Assembly: GCF_029867415.1 (NCBI RefSeq)
Contig: NW_026705455.1
Span: 372,001-436,000, forward strand
DNA from: Vicia villosa
Lineage: Eukaryota > Streptophyta > Magnoliopsida > Fabales > Fabaceae
Direction of reading: 5' to 3'
DNA length: 64,000 bases
Each line of letters starts with the position of its first letter. Position 1 is the stretch's first letter. The notes beneath the pieces are model-generated. The model was given only the letters and a program-made list of their open reading frames with translations, was not told where the DNA came from and did not search any database. Positions 46,556 to 59,800 of this stretch are shown here, piece by piece. The position numbers were made by a program, and so were the translations under genes.

Positions 46556-47040
46556 AGTTAGACTTCGAAAAAATTGCTATCCTTAGATAGACTTTGAAAA
46601 GAAGACACCACCGTAGCGTGACTCCACAAGGAAGAACCATCCTTAGACGACTCAATCAAATTGCTAACCTTAGTTAGACTTTGAAAAGAAGACACAACCG
46701 TAGCGTGACTCCACAAGGAGGAACCATCCTTAGACGACTCAACCAAATTGCTAACCTTAGTTAGACTTTGAAAAGAAGACACAACCGTAGCGTGACTCCA
46801 CAAGGAGGAACCATCCTTTGACGACTCAACCAAATTGCTAACCTTAGTTAGACTTTGAAAAGAAGACACAACCGTAGCGTGACTCCACAAGGAGGAACCA
46901 TCCTTAGACGACTCAACCAAATTGCTAACCTTAGTTAGACTTTGAAAAGAAGGTTCTAACCTTAGTTAGACTTTAGAAAAAGGAAGTGCTAACCTTAGTT
47001 AGACTTTAGAAAAAAGAGGTGCTAACCTTAGTTAGACTTT
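46556..47040. repeat. 87 bp tandem array in 3' UTR of B
   Basis: The core TTGCTA(A/T)CCTTAG recurs at 46574, 46661, 46748, 46835 and 46922, each step exactly 87 bp. Shortened units of about 38 bp, GCTAACCTTAGTTAGACTTT, follow to about 47040. Because 87 is a multiple of three, the minus strand shows a repetitive 120-residue frame, which is a by-product of the array and not a gene. Confidence 0.95.
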
Positions 47041-48649
47041 ATTGAACACGGCAAGTGGAAAACTGACCAAAGAAACATGATCTTAATGAGGACTAACTTT
47101 GTATTCAATCCACCTTGGAGGAGGAAGACAAGACTTCTTCTGGGAATATATTATCTTGTGCCCTTAGAGCACACACAAACTGGCTTATGCGTTGATGCAT
47201 GTTTGAATTTTTCTTTAGCGTAATGCTCCATTTTCATGGAAATGCTACGCGTTTGAGGATGCAGTGTGAATGGAATGATTACTATATGCAGAGATCATGA
47301 GGGCCCTTTAGAGAATATCCCACTGACTTGTCGATCGAGCTTCGTCTCTGTCCTCGGGAGAGGTAAACACCAGGGAGAATCCCCTTTGTGTTAAGAACTC
47401 TGTGGGGGTGCCAATAGACATTGGACTTTAACTTGCAAGATGTACTTCTTCGTTGACTTGAAGAACGACTTCTGACTTCTCACCATGTGCCATGACTTAG
47501 AGAATTCTCAACTTGAGGATTTTTGACATGAGGAGATTCCCTCGATTCACCATGTTGAGGACGAGAAATCCGGATAAGGGAATATTTGAGTGGAACAACT
47601 CCGAGGAGAAATAAACTCCTATACTTGGGGAGAGAATGAATTCTCGGGAGAAATAAACTCCTATGCTTGGGGAGAGACTTTTCTAGGAGAAATAAACTCC
47701 CATGCTCGGGGAATGACTTGTTGGGGAAAAGCATTATGATGCCTATCAACTTCATGATTATCAACTGCATTTTACAAGTGAATGATGGTTCCTTCCTTAC
47801 ACACCAATTACTTGAGAAAATCTGCCCCAACATATTCATACATTTGAAATATTCTTTTTCTTGATCCACGGATCCTTGAAGAGGTTTTTCGAATCTCGAC
47901 GTAATTGCCCCAGATTGAGTGAGTTTGAGAGATTCCTCGACGTCACTACTTCAGATTGATTGAAATCAAGAGAGAGATTCCTCGACTTGATTAACCCAGA
48001 TTGATCGAGTTTGAGATGTCAAACCTTGATTTGCTTGCCCCAGATAGGCTGAACTCACGAGAGAGATTCCTCGCCGTGACTGCCCCTGACTATGTACATC
48101 TTATCAGAATCCTCGAGTTTTACTTCCCTTAAGATCCCACAAATCGTGGAGGTAACTTTACCACACTCAATAGAGTATTCAAAAACCTTTAGGGTAATCA
48201 ATCAAAGAAGGTATCCACTGCTCACGCTCAATAAAGTATTCGTACCTCTCCCCCTGGGTAACCAATCAAAAAAAGGTATCAACTGATTATGCTCAATGGA
48301 GTCTTTAGACAACATGCCCCTTGATATCAATTTCTGAAATGATTTCTTTTTATTCTAAGGAGTTCTCAAGTCTTTTTACTTTGACATGATCAAGCTCTTC
48401 ATGGATTCTCATCATGGAAACTTCCTTGATGTTTAAGCAAATGTCTTGTATGCAAAAATATGTTAATTATAAGAATGGTAATTATAATGCAAAGCCTATG
48501 CTAGTCTTGAAGTTTAAAAACTTTTTATGCAATGAGGTGGCCACCTCTTGTGAATGAAATGCTAAAGCGGGCATACGATACCAACATAGATATGTGTTAC
48601 GCTTCATTGAGAGTCAGTTAAACGCTATCTCATTGGAGTGCGTCTTCGA

Positions 48650-49470
48650 AATAAACCCTACTTCAATTAGGACTTTTAAGGGTTGTAACTTGGCCGGGTT
48701 CATGGTTTTCAGAAACAAAGGATTTTTAGGCTCAAAATTATTTGGTGCCCACCCCCTTCATGATGTTCTCCACTCCTACATTCAATTAACTCAACATGAA
48801 TGTTCATCCCTCACAAGGAATTTTAAGATGGTTGAGGAATCAATGAGGTTTTCCTTTCGGACATGGCAGTCGCTCACCTTTTATTCTTCTGATTCATTGT
48901 CACACGACCTTGTTTTGCTTTATTTTCACCATCATTTTTCTTTTTATTGCTATATTTTTGCATCATTTTCTTTCTTTTCATATTTTTTTCATATATATAT
49001 TTTTTCTTTCTTTCTTTTTTAACAAGTCGTGTGACCTCGCATTGTCTTTGATTCGTTGGAAGTGATTACGACTGCCTCATTCCATGATAGATGAAGGATT
49101 ACCATTGTGGTATCGTCATCTTTTGTCCTCTTAGTAGGTGAAGGATAACCATCACGGTTTTAACTTTCCTCAACCTTTTGAAGGATAACCATTGTTATAT
49201 CCTTAGATGCATACCATTTGTGAGTTTTGAGCACTTTATCAAGTTAAATGAACACTACCCTGCCCCAGGGTTAAAAATAAGGGTTTTTTCTGATCAGAAA
49301 AGAAACTCCTCCTTCAAGGCTCAAAGGGGTTAACGAGGGTCTACCTCCCTTATATCTCCGGTGTTTAGGGATTTGAAACAATGCCTGTACATCCTCAGTA
49401 GGGTTTTATTCAAAAACACACAATTAGGGATTTTGCATTTTTATTTATCATCATCTCCCTCCGCTCTTTG
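48650..49470 (-). other. Copy in B of the non-coding block shared with A
   Basis: Matches 12290-13130 in element A in segment order, with moderate divergence: CTTCAATTAGGACTTTTAA, CCCACCCCCTTCATGATG, CTACCCTGCCCCAGGG and TTGAAACAATGCCTGTACAT. Confidence 0.65.
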
Positions 49471-51798
49471 CCTAAGCAAGTGATTAATAAAAGTTGGTAT
49501 CGTAATGCCAAAAACATTTTTATGAGTGAAAACGAATGGATTACTTCAAGGCCAACATAAGCAATGCATTATGATTTTCATTCAGAAATTAACACATTTT
49601 TACATGCAATCAATGCTTAAACAAACAATGAAATGCTACAAATAAGAATGCAATAAAGAACTTAAATGAATGCCATTGTTGAGGAGACTTGACTCCGTCT
49701 GGACTTATTTCTCTTGAATGCTTTCTGCAATTCTGATACCCCATTGAGACTTCAACTTGTGCATAAAACCTCTTGGAGTGGATGTGGTTGTTCTGAAGTA
49801 AGCGAGGACCTGAATTTTGCCTTTGAATGTCCTACCACCTTCAGTAGAATGGCTAGGTGCCCCAGCATGGTAGCCACTTAGCATTATCATATGTTCCTTC
49901 CACACATTTTAGATTACTTCCCAGAAGAAAATTCCAACAAAGGCGTACAAGAGTGGTGCATTTTTGCCTTACTTTAGGGATTCGAGCAATGCGAATGATG
50001 CAATACTCAAGACCAGAATACGTCTTGCTTATCCCTCGGTCGGGAGCCAGTAATCACCGTGATAAATGGAAGAAGCTAGTATGATCATCAAACTCAAGAG
50101 ATCTATATGTGGTAAGTAAGACCCATAATGCCAAGGCACTTGCATTACATTGTTATATTTCCCATATTCTTTTTATCTCTGTTGACAAGCAAAGGATTCT
50201 GAGAAGAAAATTCCAAGAAGAGATGACACATGATATGAAGTAACAACTTGAAAATGAGAAATGCCTTTGTAGAACACTCTTGATTACCACATGGCAAAAG
50301 ATTCTGAAAAAGTTGCACAAAAATTTGGTAGCGCATTAGGGATTCGAGCAATGCGAATGGTACATTGCTCAAGATAGACAATGTCTTGCTTATCCCTCGA
50401 TCGGGAGCCCCACGCAATTCCCACATGTGTACAAGTGATGATTACCACTTTGGCTTGCATGTCCAAACTAATCAGAGATAGAATAAATGACCTTTGCAGC
50501 TCTTGACATCAAGCACTAGGCACAATCCAACAATGTCTAAATCAAGGGAGTCACAATCTTTTATGGCTTTCAACCTTTTCTCCAATAGATGGAACCTTTT
50601 TTCATTTTTCAATAATCGGAAACTTGAAGACTTCAATTTCCAAATTGTTCTCATGATGTGAAGACTCCTTAACAGGAATAGGAACCTCAACAATAATTCA
50701 GACATTCTAATTCATAAGAACTTTCCCTGAGGTGAAGTTAACATTTGCAATTGGCCTTTGACGAACCTCTCTCAACTCTTCTTGTCTAAGAGAAAAACTT
50801 GAATAGCCTCCATACATTGATTCATGTCAATCCTCATTTCTATTCTCATCTCAATCACATCCTCACGGAGTTATTCTAATACCAACTTTCGAGCACATAG
50901 CGGTGAGAAGTCAACTTGTTGCTGAAGTCAGAATCTGAGTAGAAAGGGCCCTCATAAACTTCTGAGAGAACTATGAAATGCATGATAATATGAATGCATG
51001 TTTCATTTCTAAGGGATCCTAGAGCCTTTTCACATTTTTGTTTTTATTCTCCTTTTTTTTTGCATATAGTATCTTTTCTTTTTTTTCTTTTCTTTTTTCG
51101 TACTTTTTTCGTTTCCTCTTTTTTTTTGGAAGTAGACTTTAGAATCCCCCACAAATAAAGTGGATAAAGTAATGATGTTATGCAATGCCAAGCGGTGAGA
51201 CTGAACGTCTCGCAAATCTGGATATCTGAATTATACTGATCTTTCTGAATGATGCAGGATCAAAATTCTGGCTTCAGATTGCAATATAGAAATCCGGGTA
51301 TGATGAAGGCTAGTATCCTGTCCCACCCCAAACTCACGGGTATGAATTCTAGACACAGACAGGTGGTCCCTAATGGTCACTAGGGTCTACAGTTCCCATG
51401 GGGTACAAAGTGTTTGAGGCAGCAAGGGTGCCAGACACAGTGTTCCATGAAAGAACCTCGCCCAGTTGTGGTACCCCATGTTGAACTCGATCGTAGCAAG
51501 GGCCACGGGAGTCAACATGAGCATCCACGCTAATCCTATGTGTCACTGGCCTGGGTAGTGGGCCTTTTACCTCACAAAAACCCCCCACCTGCAAAACAGA
51601 ACAGAAGACCCCAAGGAACACAAAATATAATCGATATGCATGATGTGCAAGCAGAAATAAAACATGATATGCAAGCAGAAAATAAACATGCAAACATATA
51701 TACAAGATATAGACATAAAACAAATAAACACCCAATAAAACAACAAACAAAGGCTAGGATCGACTCGCTAAGGATGGACCAGCACAGGTCTATCAACA

Positions 51799-51816
51799 TC
51801 CCCAGCAGAGTCGCCA
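51799..51816 (-). other. Element B primer-binding site
   Basis: On the minus strand TGGCGACTCTGCTGGGGA, identical to the Ogre PBS, two bases from the LTR boundary at 51819. It proves minus orientation and links B to the Ogre priming system. Confidence 0.9.
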
Positions 51817-51818
51817 GC

Positions 51819-54800
51819 TATCGCTACCGCAAAAAATGGATCAGAGTCGCCACTAATATATTCATCCCATCGCGGGAAAGGAATATCAGAAAACCTAACT
51901 CAAAACAAGGACAAGGTCTTTCGACCAGAGAAAAGGGCACGGGAGTCGGTTACGCGAGGGGAAGGTGTTAGCACCCCTCACGCCCATCGTACTCGATGGT
52001 ATCCACCTATGTTTGTTTCTATCTAAAGGGTGTATCTATGTCTAAACCTAAATGCGAATGCATGCAAAAAGAAATACGGGGAAAAGAAGGAATTATTTAC
52101 AAGTGTGTTCGCTTAGGCCCCGCGACCCAATGCCTACGTATCCTTTTCAGGAATCAGAACGACCGTAGTTCGGCTCAAGATTTTCTATGTTTTTGTGTTT
52201 TTTAGGTGAACAGAGGTTAAAGTCGCACTCCACGATGCTCGACCTTTGGAGACTTACACGCCTAATTATGGAATGGATTCAACATGTTCTTAAGAATGCC
52301 ACGAGGGCGAGAGATAGAGGAGAGTTTGAGCGTTTCGAGGAAATCCCTAAAGCAAGGGAAACTCGAGTTGCTCTTTGGTTTGTGTTTTTTAACATTCGGG
52401 AACTTACGCCTGAATGGGACCCTAAAGCAAGGGAGATCCAAGCTCTCGAACGATTCCCCAAAGCAGGGAAGGTCCAAGTTTCCATTCCCTTTTTATTAGT
52501 CAAAGTATTTATTAGTCATTTTTATGAGGGTTTTCTTGGTGTTTTTTATGGGAAATTAGTCAAGTAGTTGTTAGGTGAATTAAAGTTGAAAAGAAAAAGA
52601 ATGCAAAAGGGAACTAATCCTACATTCTAATCTATGTTGCTCTAATTCTAATCTAAGGTTAACGTGGAAATGGTACCAAAAATTATACAAAAATTAGCAT
52701 GGGAATGGTACAAAACATAAAGAGAATGATTCAAGTATTAGTACAAAAGTAACCTAAAAAAATACTACTATTTTTATGAGCTTTTTAATGTCAACAATTA
52801 CCTAAAAATCTAGCAAATTTTAATGGTGACTATTTATTCTTTTATCAAAAAAACTAACAAGGAAAATTGATTTTTATATGTCATTTTTATTACCTAAAAA
52901 TCTAACAAAAATTATGATTCTAAATGTTATTATTACCTAAAAATCTAATGAGAAAATTATGATTTTATGTGCTTTTTATCATCTAAAAAAATGTAGTAAA
53001 AACTAAGTAAAAAATCTAAAATCCATCAACTAAACATGTGAGTCAGGGGGGTTGAAATTGAATTATGGAGTGTAATCAGCAAACAGGCGCACAGGGCCCA
53101 TCTGGTTCGCCCAGAGTGATATTTTTTTGTTCATTTAGGTTTTTCTATAGCTCAAAAGAATGGTGCATGAGCCAAATAGGGGTGCAAAACGCAATAGCAG
53201 TGAAATCAGGCCCAGAAGAATTGATCCATTATGCATTCAGATTTTTTTCAATAATTTTATTAATAAAATAAAAAATGGAAAATAGAAAGAGGAATTTAGG
53301 GTTTTATCGTGTGACCTTTGAGCTTCCATCGTGATTCCTTTCTCTCACGAACCAGACGAAATGCGGCAGCGGCTTTCTTCTCCGATCGGAGCTCTAATGG
53401 CGCCACCGTGAACGCTCCCTCTCCCGTCTCGGTCCTCTCTCACGTAAACGGTGCAGCGGCGGCGTCGGAACCCTCTTCTCCGACGAAAGAACTTGCAGCG
53501 CCACCGCGAAGCCGCGACAACCTTCGCGTCTTTGACATCTTCGTCTCAAGCTCTCCGTCTCACACGCTCGATTCTCACTTTCTCTGACCTCAAGTCTCCT
53601 TCTCAACTCAACCTAACAGCGATCCCCTCGACACGATAACTCCAAGAACGCACAATAATCTGTAACTGAATTATACGGCTCACCAATCGGAGACAAGTCC
53701 GAAGATTTTCGATTACGAATGCGACGACGAGAAATCCAGAGTCCAGTTAATCTCTCACTCTGTTCTTTTCCTTCTTTTTTTTTTGTTTTGCGATATGAAT
53801 CTTTGCACAGTAATGTTGCTGCAGTTGATGATTCGAAGGTGATGATTGAAGAGTTCAGAATCGGTTGAGAAAGATGAAAGCTGAGAAGTTGTTGAAGATG
53901 AATGACGGAGGTAGTTTGAAGATGATGATGACCGTTGTTGATAGAAGAATTGAACTGCGATTGAAGATCGTTGCAAAACCTTGAGAGTGAGAGCGATTCT
54001 TCTGGTTTGTGATTCTTTATCGATGAGTTTCTTTTCCAATTTTCTCCTTTTTTCTGTTCTGTGAATTCTTCTTCTCCTCTGATTTTATGATTCTTTTCTG
54101 TTGATGATGATGAGGAAGCGTGAGGATGAAGTTGATGGTGGTTATGGTGAGAGTGAATGGTGAAGTGTGTGTGTGTGTGAAGAGTGAAAGTGGTGGAGAG
54201 TGTTATGGTATGAACGTGGGGTGAATGGAGAAATGAGAAGAATGAAGATGGAGGAAAGTGGAGATGATGAATGGAAGTGAAGATGGAGATGAATGAATGA
54301 ATCCTCCCCCGAAGCATAGAGCAATGTTCCTGTTATATAGGTGGTGAAAGAGGATGAATTCAGTTAGAGCTTAAGAAAGGTTGGAGATTCAATGGTGAGA
54401 TGTGAGGTTGGTTAGACTTGAAGGGTCGAGATTGCAGAGATTCTAAGGTTAGTTATATTCTGATTTTTCAGTTACAAATTCAGGTAGGCTTGGTAGTTTT
54501 AATGTTGTTAGGGACTGTTAGGTTGTTAGGAATTAGTTACAGATTGGTTAGGTAGTTACAATTCTGTTATGAATTCTGTTGAGTCGGGTAAATGTTAGTT
54601 ATAGGATGCTGGTAGTTGAAAGTTAGAGGGAGAAGTGGTTATAAGGAGTCAGTTAACAGAAAATTCTGTTATGTGAGTTTTTCTGTCATGTGTGATATGG
54701 ACTTTTATCTTTCTTTTTCTTTGATGCAGGACTTTTGAACAAATTGTATGGAAGCTTGGGCGGTTGTTGCTGGGCTATCTGTTTGTGGGATGTGCGCACA

Positions 54801-56102
54801 TCTTTGCAAGGGGAAAGGAAACAATCTTTAAAGGAAACTCATTTGTGGAATCATTTCTGCTTAGGTTTGTTTTAAGGGCTGATTCTTAACTGTTGTGTAT
54901 GATGGATTGTTTGAATGCTGCAGGGAGGAGTAGCTTATTTCTGACCTGTCGAAACCGAACTGATCGTGCGGACTTGAGCAGCTTTATACACTCATTTGAT
55001 GCACAGAAGGTAAACTACTGATTTGCTTTAGATTTTGGGTGGCAAATTGATTCACCATGGCAATTCATTGGAAAGGTTTGTTAGTGAACTGTCAAAACCA
55101 TTTTTGTTGTATCATAGCTCAGTATTCTGTCCAAATGACTAGTTTTGTGTTAGCGAACATAGTGTGGGTACTGAACTGTGTTGAAACTGGTTTATGCAGG
55201 TTGGTTCATGGCAGTGAACATGGGGAATGATACAAGACTTGGGGCATTGTTGCAAATCTGTTTTTGACAGCATGGTGAAGATGGATTATGGCATGAAGGC
55301 TATTTTGATGAGGCTCTTAGGATTTTAGGAAACTGATGACTTTGTATAGATATTTTTGTATGATTTTTATATGGCTTTGTTTAGGAAACATAATGAAGTG
55401 TATGTGAATTTTTCAGTTCTGTTTTGGAACATCGGTTGGATGGTGAATTGAACGGTAATCTCCATGGTGTTTGGTGGTATTGATGATGTAATAGGATGAT
55501 AACATGTAACTGGATTTGGCCATGGAGTGTAGGGCTTTTTGGGAGTAGAATGAAATAACACTTCGTTTCCCTCCATCTTATATTTGATCCACCATTCGAG
55601 TTTTCAATTATTTTCCAACTTTATGTACTTTTTCTATGGTTGATTTTGACTAATAGTAACAAGCATCCTTCATCTCGAAATGATCCATAAATTCCACCAT
55701 GTTTCATAAAAAATCATGAATGGATATCCGAGTGACTAAATGAATCAAGCTCATATAATGAGCGATAGTTAATCCATGAAACCCAATGAATAACACCACT
55801 CAAATGATGAATAAACCCAATTTCTTAACAAAAACCTCTGATGATCATAAGGCCCAACTTTTAAGATTTATCTGACAATCCCTAGCATACAGAGCACCTT
55901 GACCCATGATAAGTGAAAATCTTTGTTGATCAATGCACTATAGAAACCCAGAACATTGTGAAACTCTAGATCCCATGCTTTAGATGTTTATTTGAAGAAT
56001 GAATGCAAAGTGTTAGGTGACCACATAGTGGAATGATGTAGATGAATGCAAGACCTAGGCCAGTTAGAAATAAATTATGTGGGCAAATTTTGGGGTGCAA
56101 CA
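51819..56102 (-). repeat. Element B 5' LTR (4284 bp, intact)
   Basis: On the minus strand it starts TGTTGCACCCC at 56102. The inner end reads TATCGC on the plus strand where the other copy has TGTCGC, a change in the terminal dinucleotide. The candidate promoter is at 54333-54340. A minus-strand frame at 53613-54317 (234 residues, His/Ser-rich) opens near the predicted RNA start. It is broken by small indels in the other LTR, so I do not call it a gene. Confidence 0.95.
54333..54340 (-). promoter_or_regulatory. Candidate TATA box of element B LTR
   Basis: The minus strand reads CTATATAA in a GC-balanced context, followed about 30 bases on by a CT- and CATT-rich leader like plant 5' leaders. 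The left LTR has the same box at 16398-16405. Confidence 0.5.
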
Positions 56103-56107
56103 CATGG

Positions 56108-56808
56108 ATGAATGGTTTATGCATCAATCACAATCAAGATCACACATGGTCGCACAAATAGGGTTCAAAGGTTCGACGTCACGAGCATGGAGTCAAAGTT
56201 AAGAACCACCCACAAAGGTATGAACTAGGGAATTTTGTACCTGCCGAACGGGTTCTACAAAGGTACCCAGAGTTTTCAATCTTCTATCGGATACTACCGG
56301 CACGCACAATTGCTCATGGGCGCCAATAATATGCCTAAAAAGACCTCGTCTGAGCGTAGTATCGCATGACAACAAGCTCAAATTGGTACTTGATCTTGTT
56401 TCTGCACTACATCCTAAAAAGGCTTAGATTGGTTAAAAAGGTTCTAGGCCATTCAGCTTCTACGGACACTCACTATTGAAAGTAATAGCGTTATCACGAT
56501 GATTCGTAACAACCTCTACTACCTTCCATGAGGCCTCCACTGATTGGGGTTCCACCATATGACGCTCATGCTAAGGATTGCTCCTGACATGCGACTATTG
56601 GTCTTACCACCTCCTATCTCAAGTTACTCACAAAAGTTCGGGTTAGAACTTTATCTCATCACAGAGGAACCATCGAGCACCAAAAAGAAAAAAAAAAGAA
56701 AATAAAAAAACAAAGCACACAACAATATATACAGATAAAAACACACAGATAAACAAAAATAGGCTTAACACACTTAAAACTGGATCCCCAGTGAAGTCGC
56801 CATTTTTC
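56108..56808 (-). other. Element A internal region, 5' part, with PBS
   Basis: This is the leader of A, cut off from the rest by insertion of B. The PBS TGGCGACTTCACTGGGGA (minus strand) is at 56785-56802, six bases from the LTR. It differs from the Ogre PBS only in the middle, so the primer tRNA may differ. No gene seen. Confidence 0.75.
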
Positions 56809-59800
56809 TGTAGCGGGGAAAATCTGATATCGAAGCCATTATATTGACTCGAATCAATATTTCAGTGAAAGTCGCCACCGCGCTTTATTTTTTCAAAGGA
56901 AAAGGGAAAAGAACGAAAAACCCAAAGTTTTGTTTTTTAAAACAAGAAAGAGAACTCAGGTTCGGGTGTTGATTATATGAGGGGAAGGTTTAAAGCACCC
57001 CTCATATCCGTGGTACTCCACGGGAACCTTTTTGAAAATCTGTGTCGTGTGTGCTAAAAAGGGTTTGTTTTATTTTTAAAATAAGCTCGGCAAAGCGTTA
57101 AGGTTTGGGCCTACATACCTCCTCGGTGCAATGGAGAAGTCAGAGCTAATGTAGTTCCGCTTTTGGGAAAAAAAAACGTTTTAAAACGAATAGACACTTT
57201 GTTGTCGTTAGAGAGAAATACTCAGCCATTGATCTTGAGCATGAGAACAAACAAGTTCTTTGCATCGCAAATGAAAGAAGGGCTCCAACTCGGATAAAAT
57301 CAACGAGTATGCCACTAGCTCTCTCACGCGGAAAAGATCTCGTTATTATCAATCAATTTCAAAATCGTGGGGTATAACCACTCGTTTCGACAATTAACGG
57401 TGTCTAAACTTTTGAAGAAAAGCCACTTGGGGCGAAAGATATTTTTAAGAAAAAGGTTTTGAAAAGATTGCAAACATAAGAATATTTTGGAAAAAGGGAG
57501 AAGATTTTGAAAATTTAAGAATGGGAGGAGATGAAGAGGCTAACCTAATGCATAAAATAAGAGCTAAGGAAAGAAACGGTCTAACCAAATAAGAAGCCAA
57601 CACTTGACATTATGAGCCAAGGTAGTTTTCCCATCCTTTGGATTTATCAATACCAACACATTAACACTTGGGGATCCAGATGAACTTATTATCTTAGAAC
57701 CACTTTGCATTAAGCACATTAAGATTCTGACGAAAATCGGGCAGAGTAACGGCTGTTTTCGGGTAAAATCCTTATATCAATGCCTTGGAATTAACCATCA
57801 AGCGCTTTCAAGGAAATACCTGCACACATAAACATACAACAGAACAATGCCAGACAGACAGAACAATCACAAGGTAGTAATAGAATGAGTCCAGAGGTAC
57901 TAGGTCCATAAGTCCGAATCTCCAAAGTGCTAGGGATAGTAACCGATAGTCCAAAGAGAACCTTATGTATTTTTTAGATTTTCGGTTGTTTATTAGTGTT
58001 TTACCAAAAAAAGTAAAGTATGGTCCAAGTGGACAAAAGAAAAAATAACGGAAGCATAAACATATGTCCAAGTGGACAAAGAGAAAATGGCGGAAAGTAA
58101 ATATGATGAAATGATAAAATAAAGCGATAAAGCGAGAAATATAAAGAGCGGTATAGTAAAGAGCGGTAATGTAAAGGTGCGGAAATTAAAGTTAGTTGTT
58201 AAATGTTAAAGATAACCATCTTGAAACTTGTCAAGTATGTTATCAAAGTTAGTAGGAAGATCTATGGTGAGTGAATGATGTACTCGGATTTAAAGTCAAT
58301 GGGGCTTATCAGAAGCTTGATAAAATCATAGCGACTACACGATAAAAACCTCCACAAGTCTTAAATCAACCGCATACAATTCTCTTCCATGTTTGATCTT
58401 TTTGATTCGGGACACGAAATATTGCGCCATGTTAAGCAGATCGCCAAGTGATTTATGTAGAAATCACCCTACAACGAGGCCGGTCAAAACTTTATGTGCT
58501 AATGTATGCGAGAAGAACGATATGTAGATCGCCTTCCGAAAGCAATACCGCACGAAAAGAAAATAGGTAACGATCTAGTCTTCACTAAGAATCCATAAGA
58601 ATTCTCAAAGTATTAAGACTTTCATCGATCAAAAGAAAAAAAGGAGAAGGAGAAGATAAAATGCATAAAGATAATCAACTCACACTATCATTAATATCAT
58701 TCATCTAATATTATGGATTTGGTTCTTTCAAACCTATCAACATCCTAGATCCAATGATATTAATGAAATGGAGGAAGAAGAATAAAATTCACAAAAGATA
58801 ATCAACTCACACTATCATTAATATCATTCATCTAATATTATGGATTAGGTCATTTCAAACCTATCAACATCCTAGATCCAATGATATTAATGAAGTGGAG
58901 GAAGTAGGAAACCAAAACAAGCATAAAAAAGGCAAAAAACCACATTCTGCCAGCAGAAAATCGATTTCATGCAGAGGGAAATCGATTTCCATAGTGCAGT
59001 TTTCAAAAAAAACAAGTCACGCTCAGCAGGAAATCGATTTCAGCCTTAAGGAAATCGATTTACTCAGTGTAAAAATCAGCAAAAACAGCATTTAGAGGCA
59101 TAAAACTTGACTTGAACAAATGTACAAACACCTTATGATCAAACATCAATTGGAGCACGAATTTTCCATCAAATCACCATCAAATAGCACCAATATAGCA
59201 TCAAAGATGCATCACACACAAGCAACAAAGATCTACATCATGATATACAAAAAGGATGAAGAAAATTTACCAAATCTTGAACAAAACTTGGATCTACTTC
59301 AAGAATCACCAACACAAATCTTGATCTCTCAACAATTGAAGAAAAAAAAGTGAAATGGATGGTGGTTTAGTTCAAAGTTTGTGAGGTTCAAGATGTAACT
59401 CACAAACTTTATGAAAGAACAAAGAGCTTTGGTGAATTTGGTAGGGATGAGAAGAGAAATTGCAAGGGGTTTTTTGGCTCTCAAAGCTTGAGAAATGAGA
59501 GAGTAGAGGGCTCTATTTATAGAATTGGAGCAAGAGTAGTGGCAAATTGGTCTTTTTGTGTTTGGTGATTAACTTGTGTTTAATTGGTGATTAAAGTGGC
59601 AATTAAATGGTAAAAAGTGGTAAAATGGGGTTAAAGAGGGTTTAATGAATGAGTTAATTTTGATGAGGTGGAAAATTGATAAAATGATCAAATAAAAAGG
59701 TGCCAAAATGATGTCAAGCTTCCCTCTTATATTTTTTTTGAATTTTGCGCACAGGAAATCGATTTCCCACAGGGGTAAATCGATTTCCATATTGAAAATT

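Larger units (their letters stand above)
46387..51818 (-). other. Element B internal region, non-coding
   Basis: Read on the minus strand it runs from the PBS at 51816-51799 to the polypurine tract at 46387-46402. It carries a tandem array near the polypurine tract, the block shared with element A (48650-49470), and repeated segments such as GAGAGATTCCTCGAC (47930-48080). The direct repeat GGGATTCGAGCAATGCGAATG occurs at about 49977 and 50339. I see no gag, protease or pol domain on either strand. Confidence 0.75.
13886..56102 (-). mobile_element. Element B: non-coding Ogre-type LTR element, second layer
   Basis: Flanked by CATGG at 13881-13885 and 56103-56107. Its LTRs are 13886-46386 (split by element C) and 51819-56102. 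Own length is about 14.0 kb. The PBS complement TCCCCAGCAGAGTCGCCA at 51799-51816 is the exact reverse complement of the Ogre PBS at 22861-22878, and the LTR start (minus: TGTTGCACCCCAAAATTTG) and polypurine tract (minus: GATTGAATAGGGGCAGC) closely match Ogre. The 5.4 kb internal region has no gag or pol frame. I infer a non-autonomous derivative mobilised by Ogre proteins. Confidence 0.9.

Noticed and set aside
46558..46920. 120-residue repetitive minus-strand frame
   Set aside because: It is produced by the 87 bp tandem array, whose length is a multiple of three; there is no domain.
53613..54317. 234-residue His/Ser-rich minus-strand frame in the LTR of B
   Set aside because: Its partner in the other LTR (15680-16389) is split by one- and two-base indels, and its ATG lies at or before the predicted RNA start.
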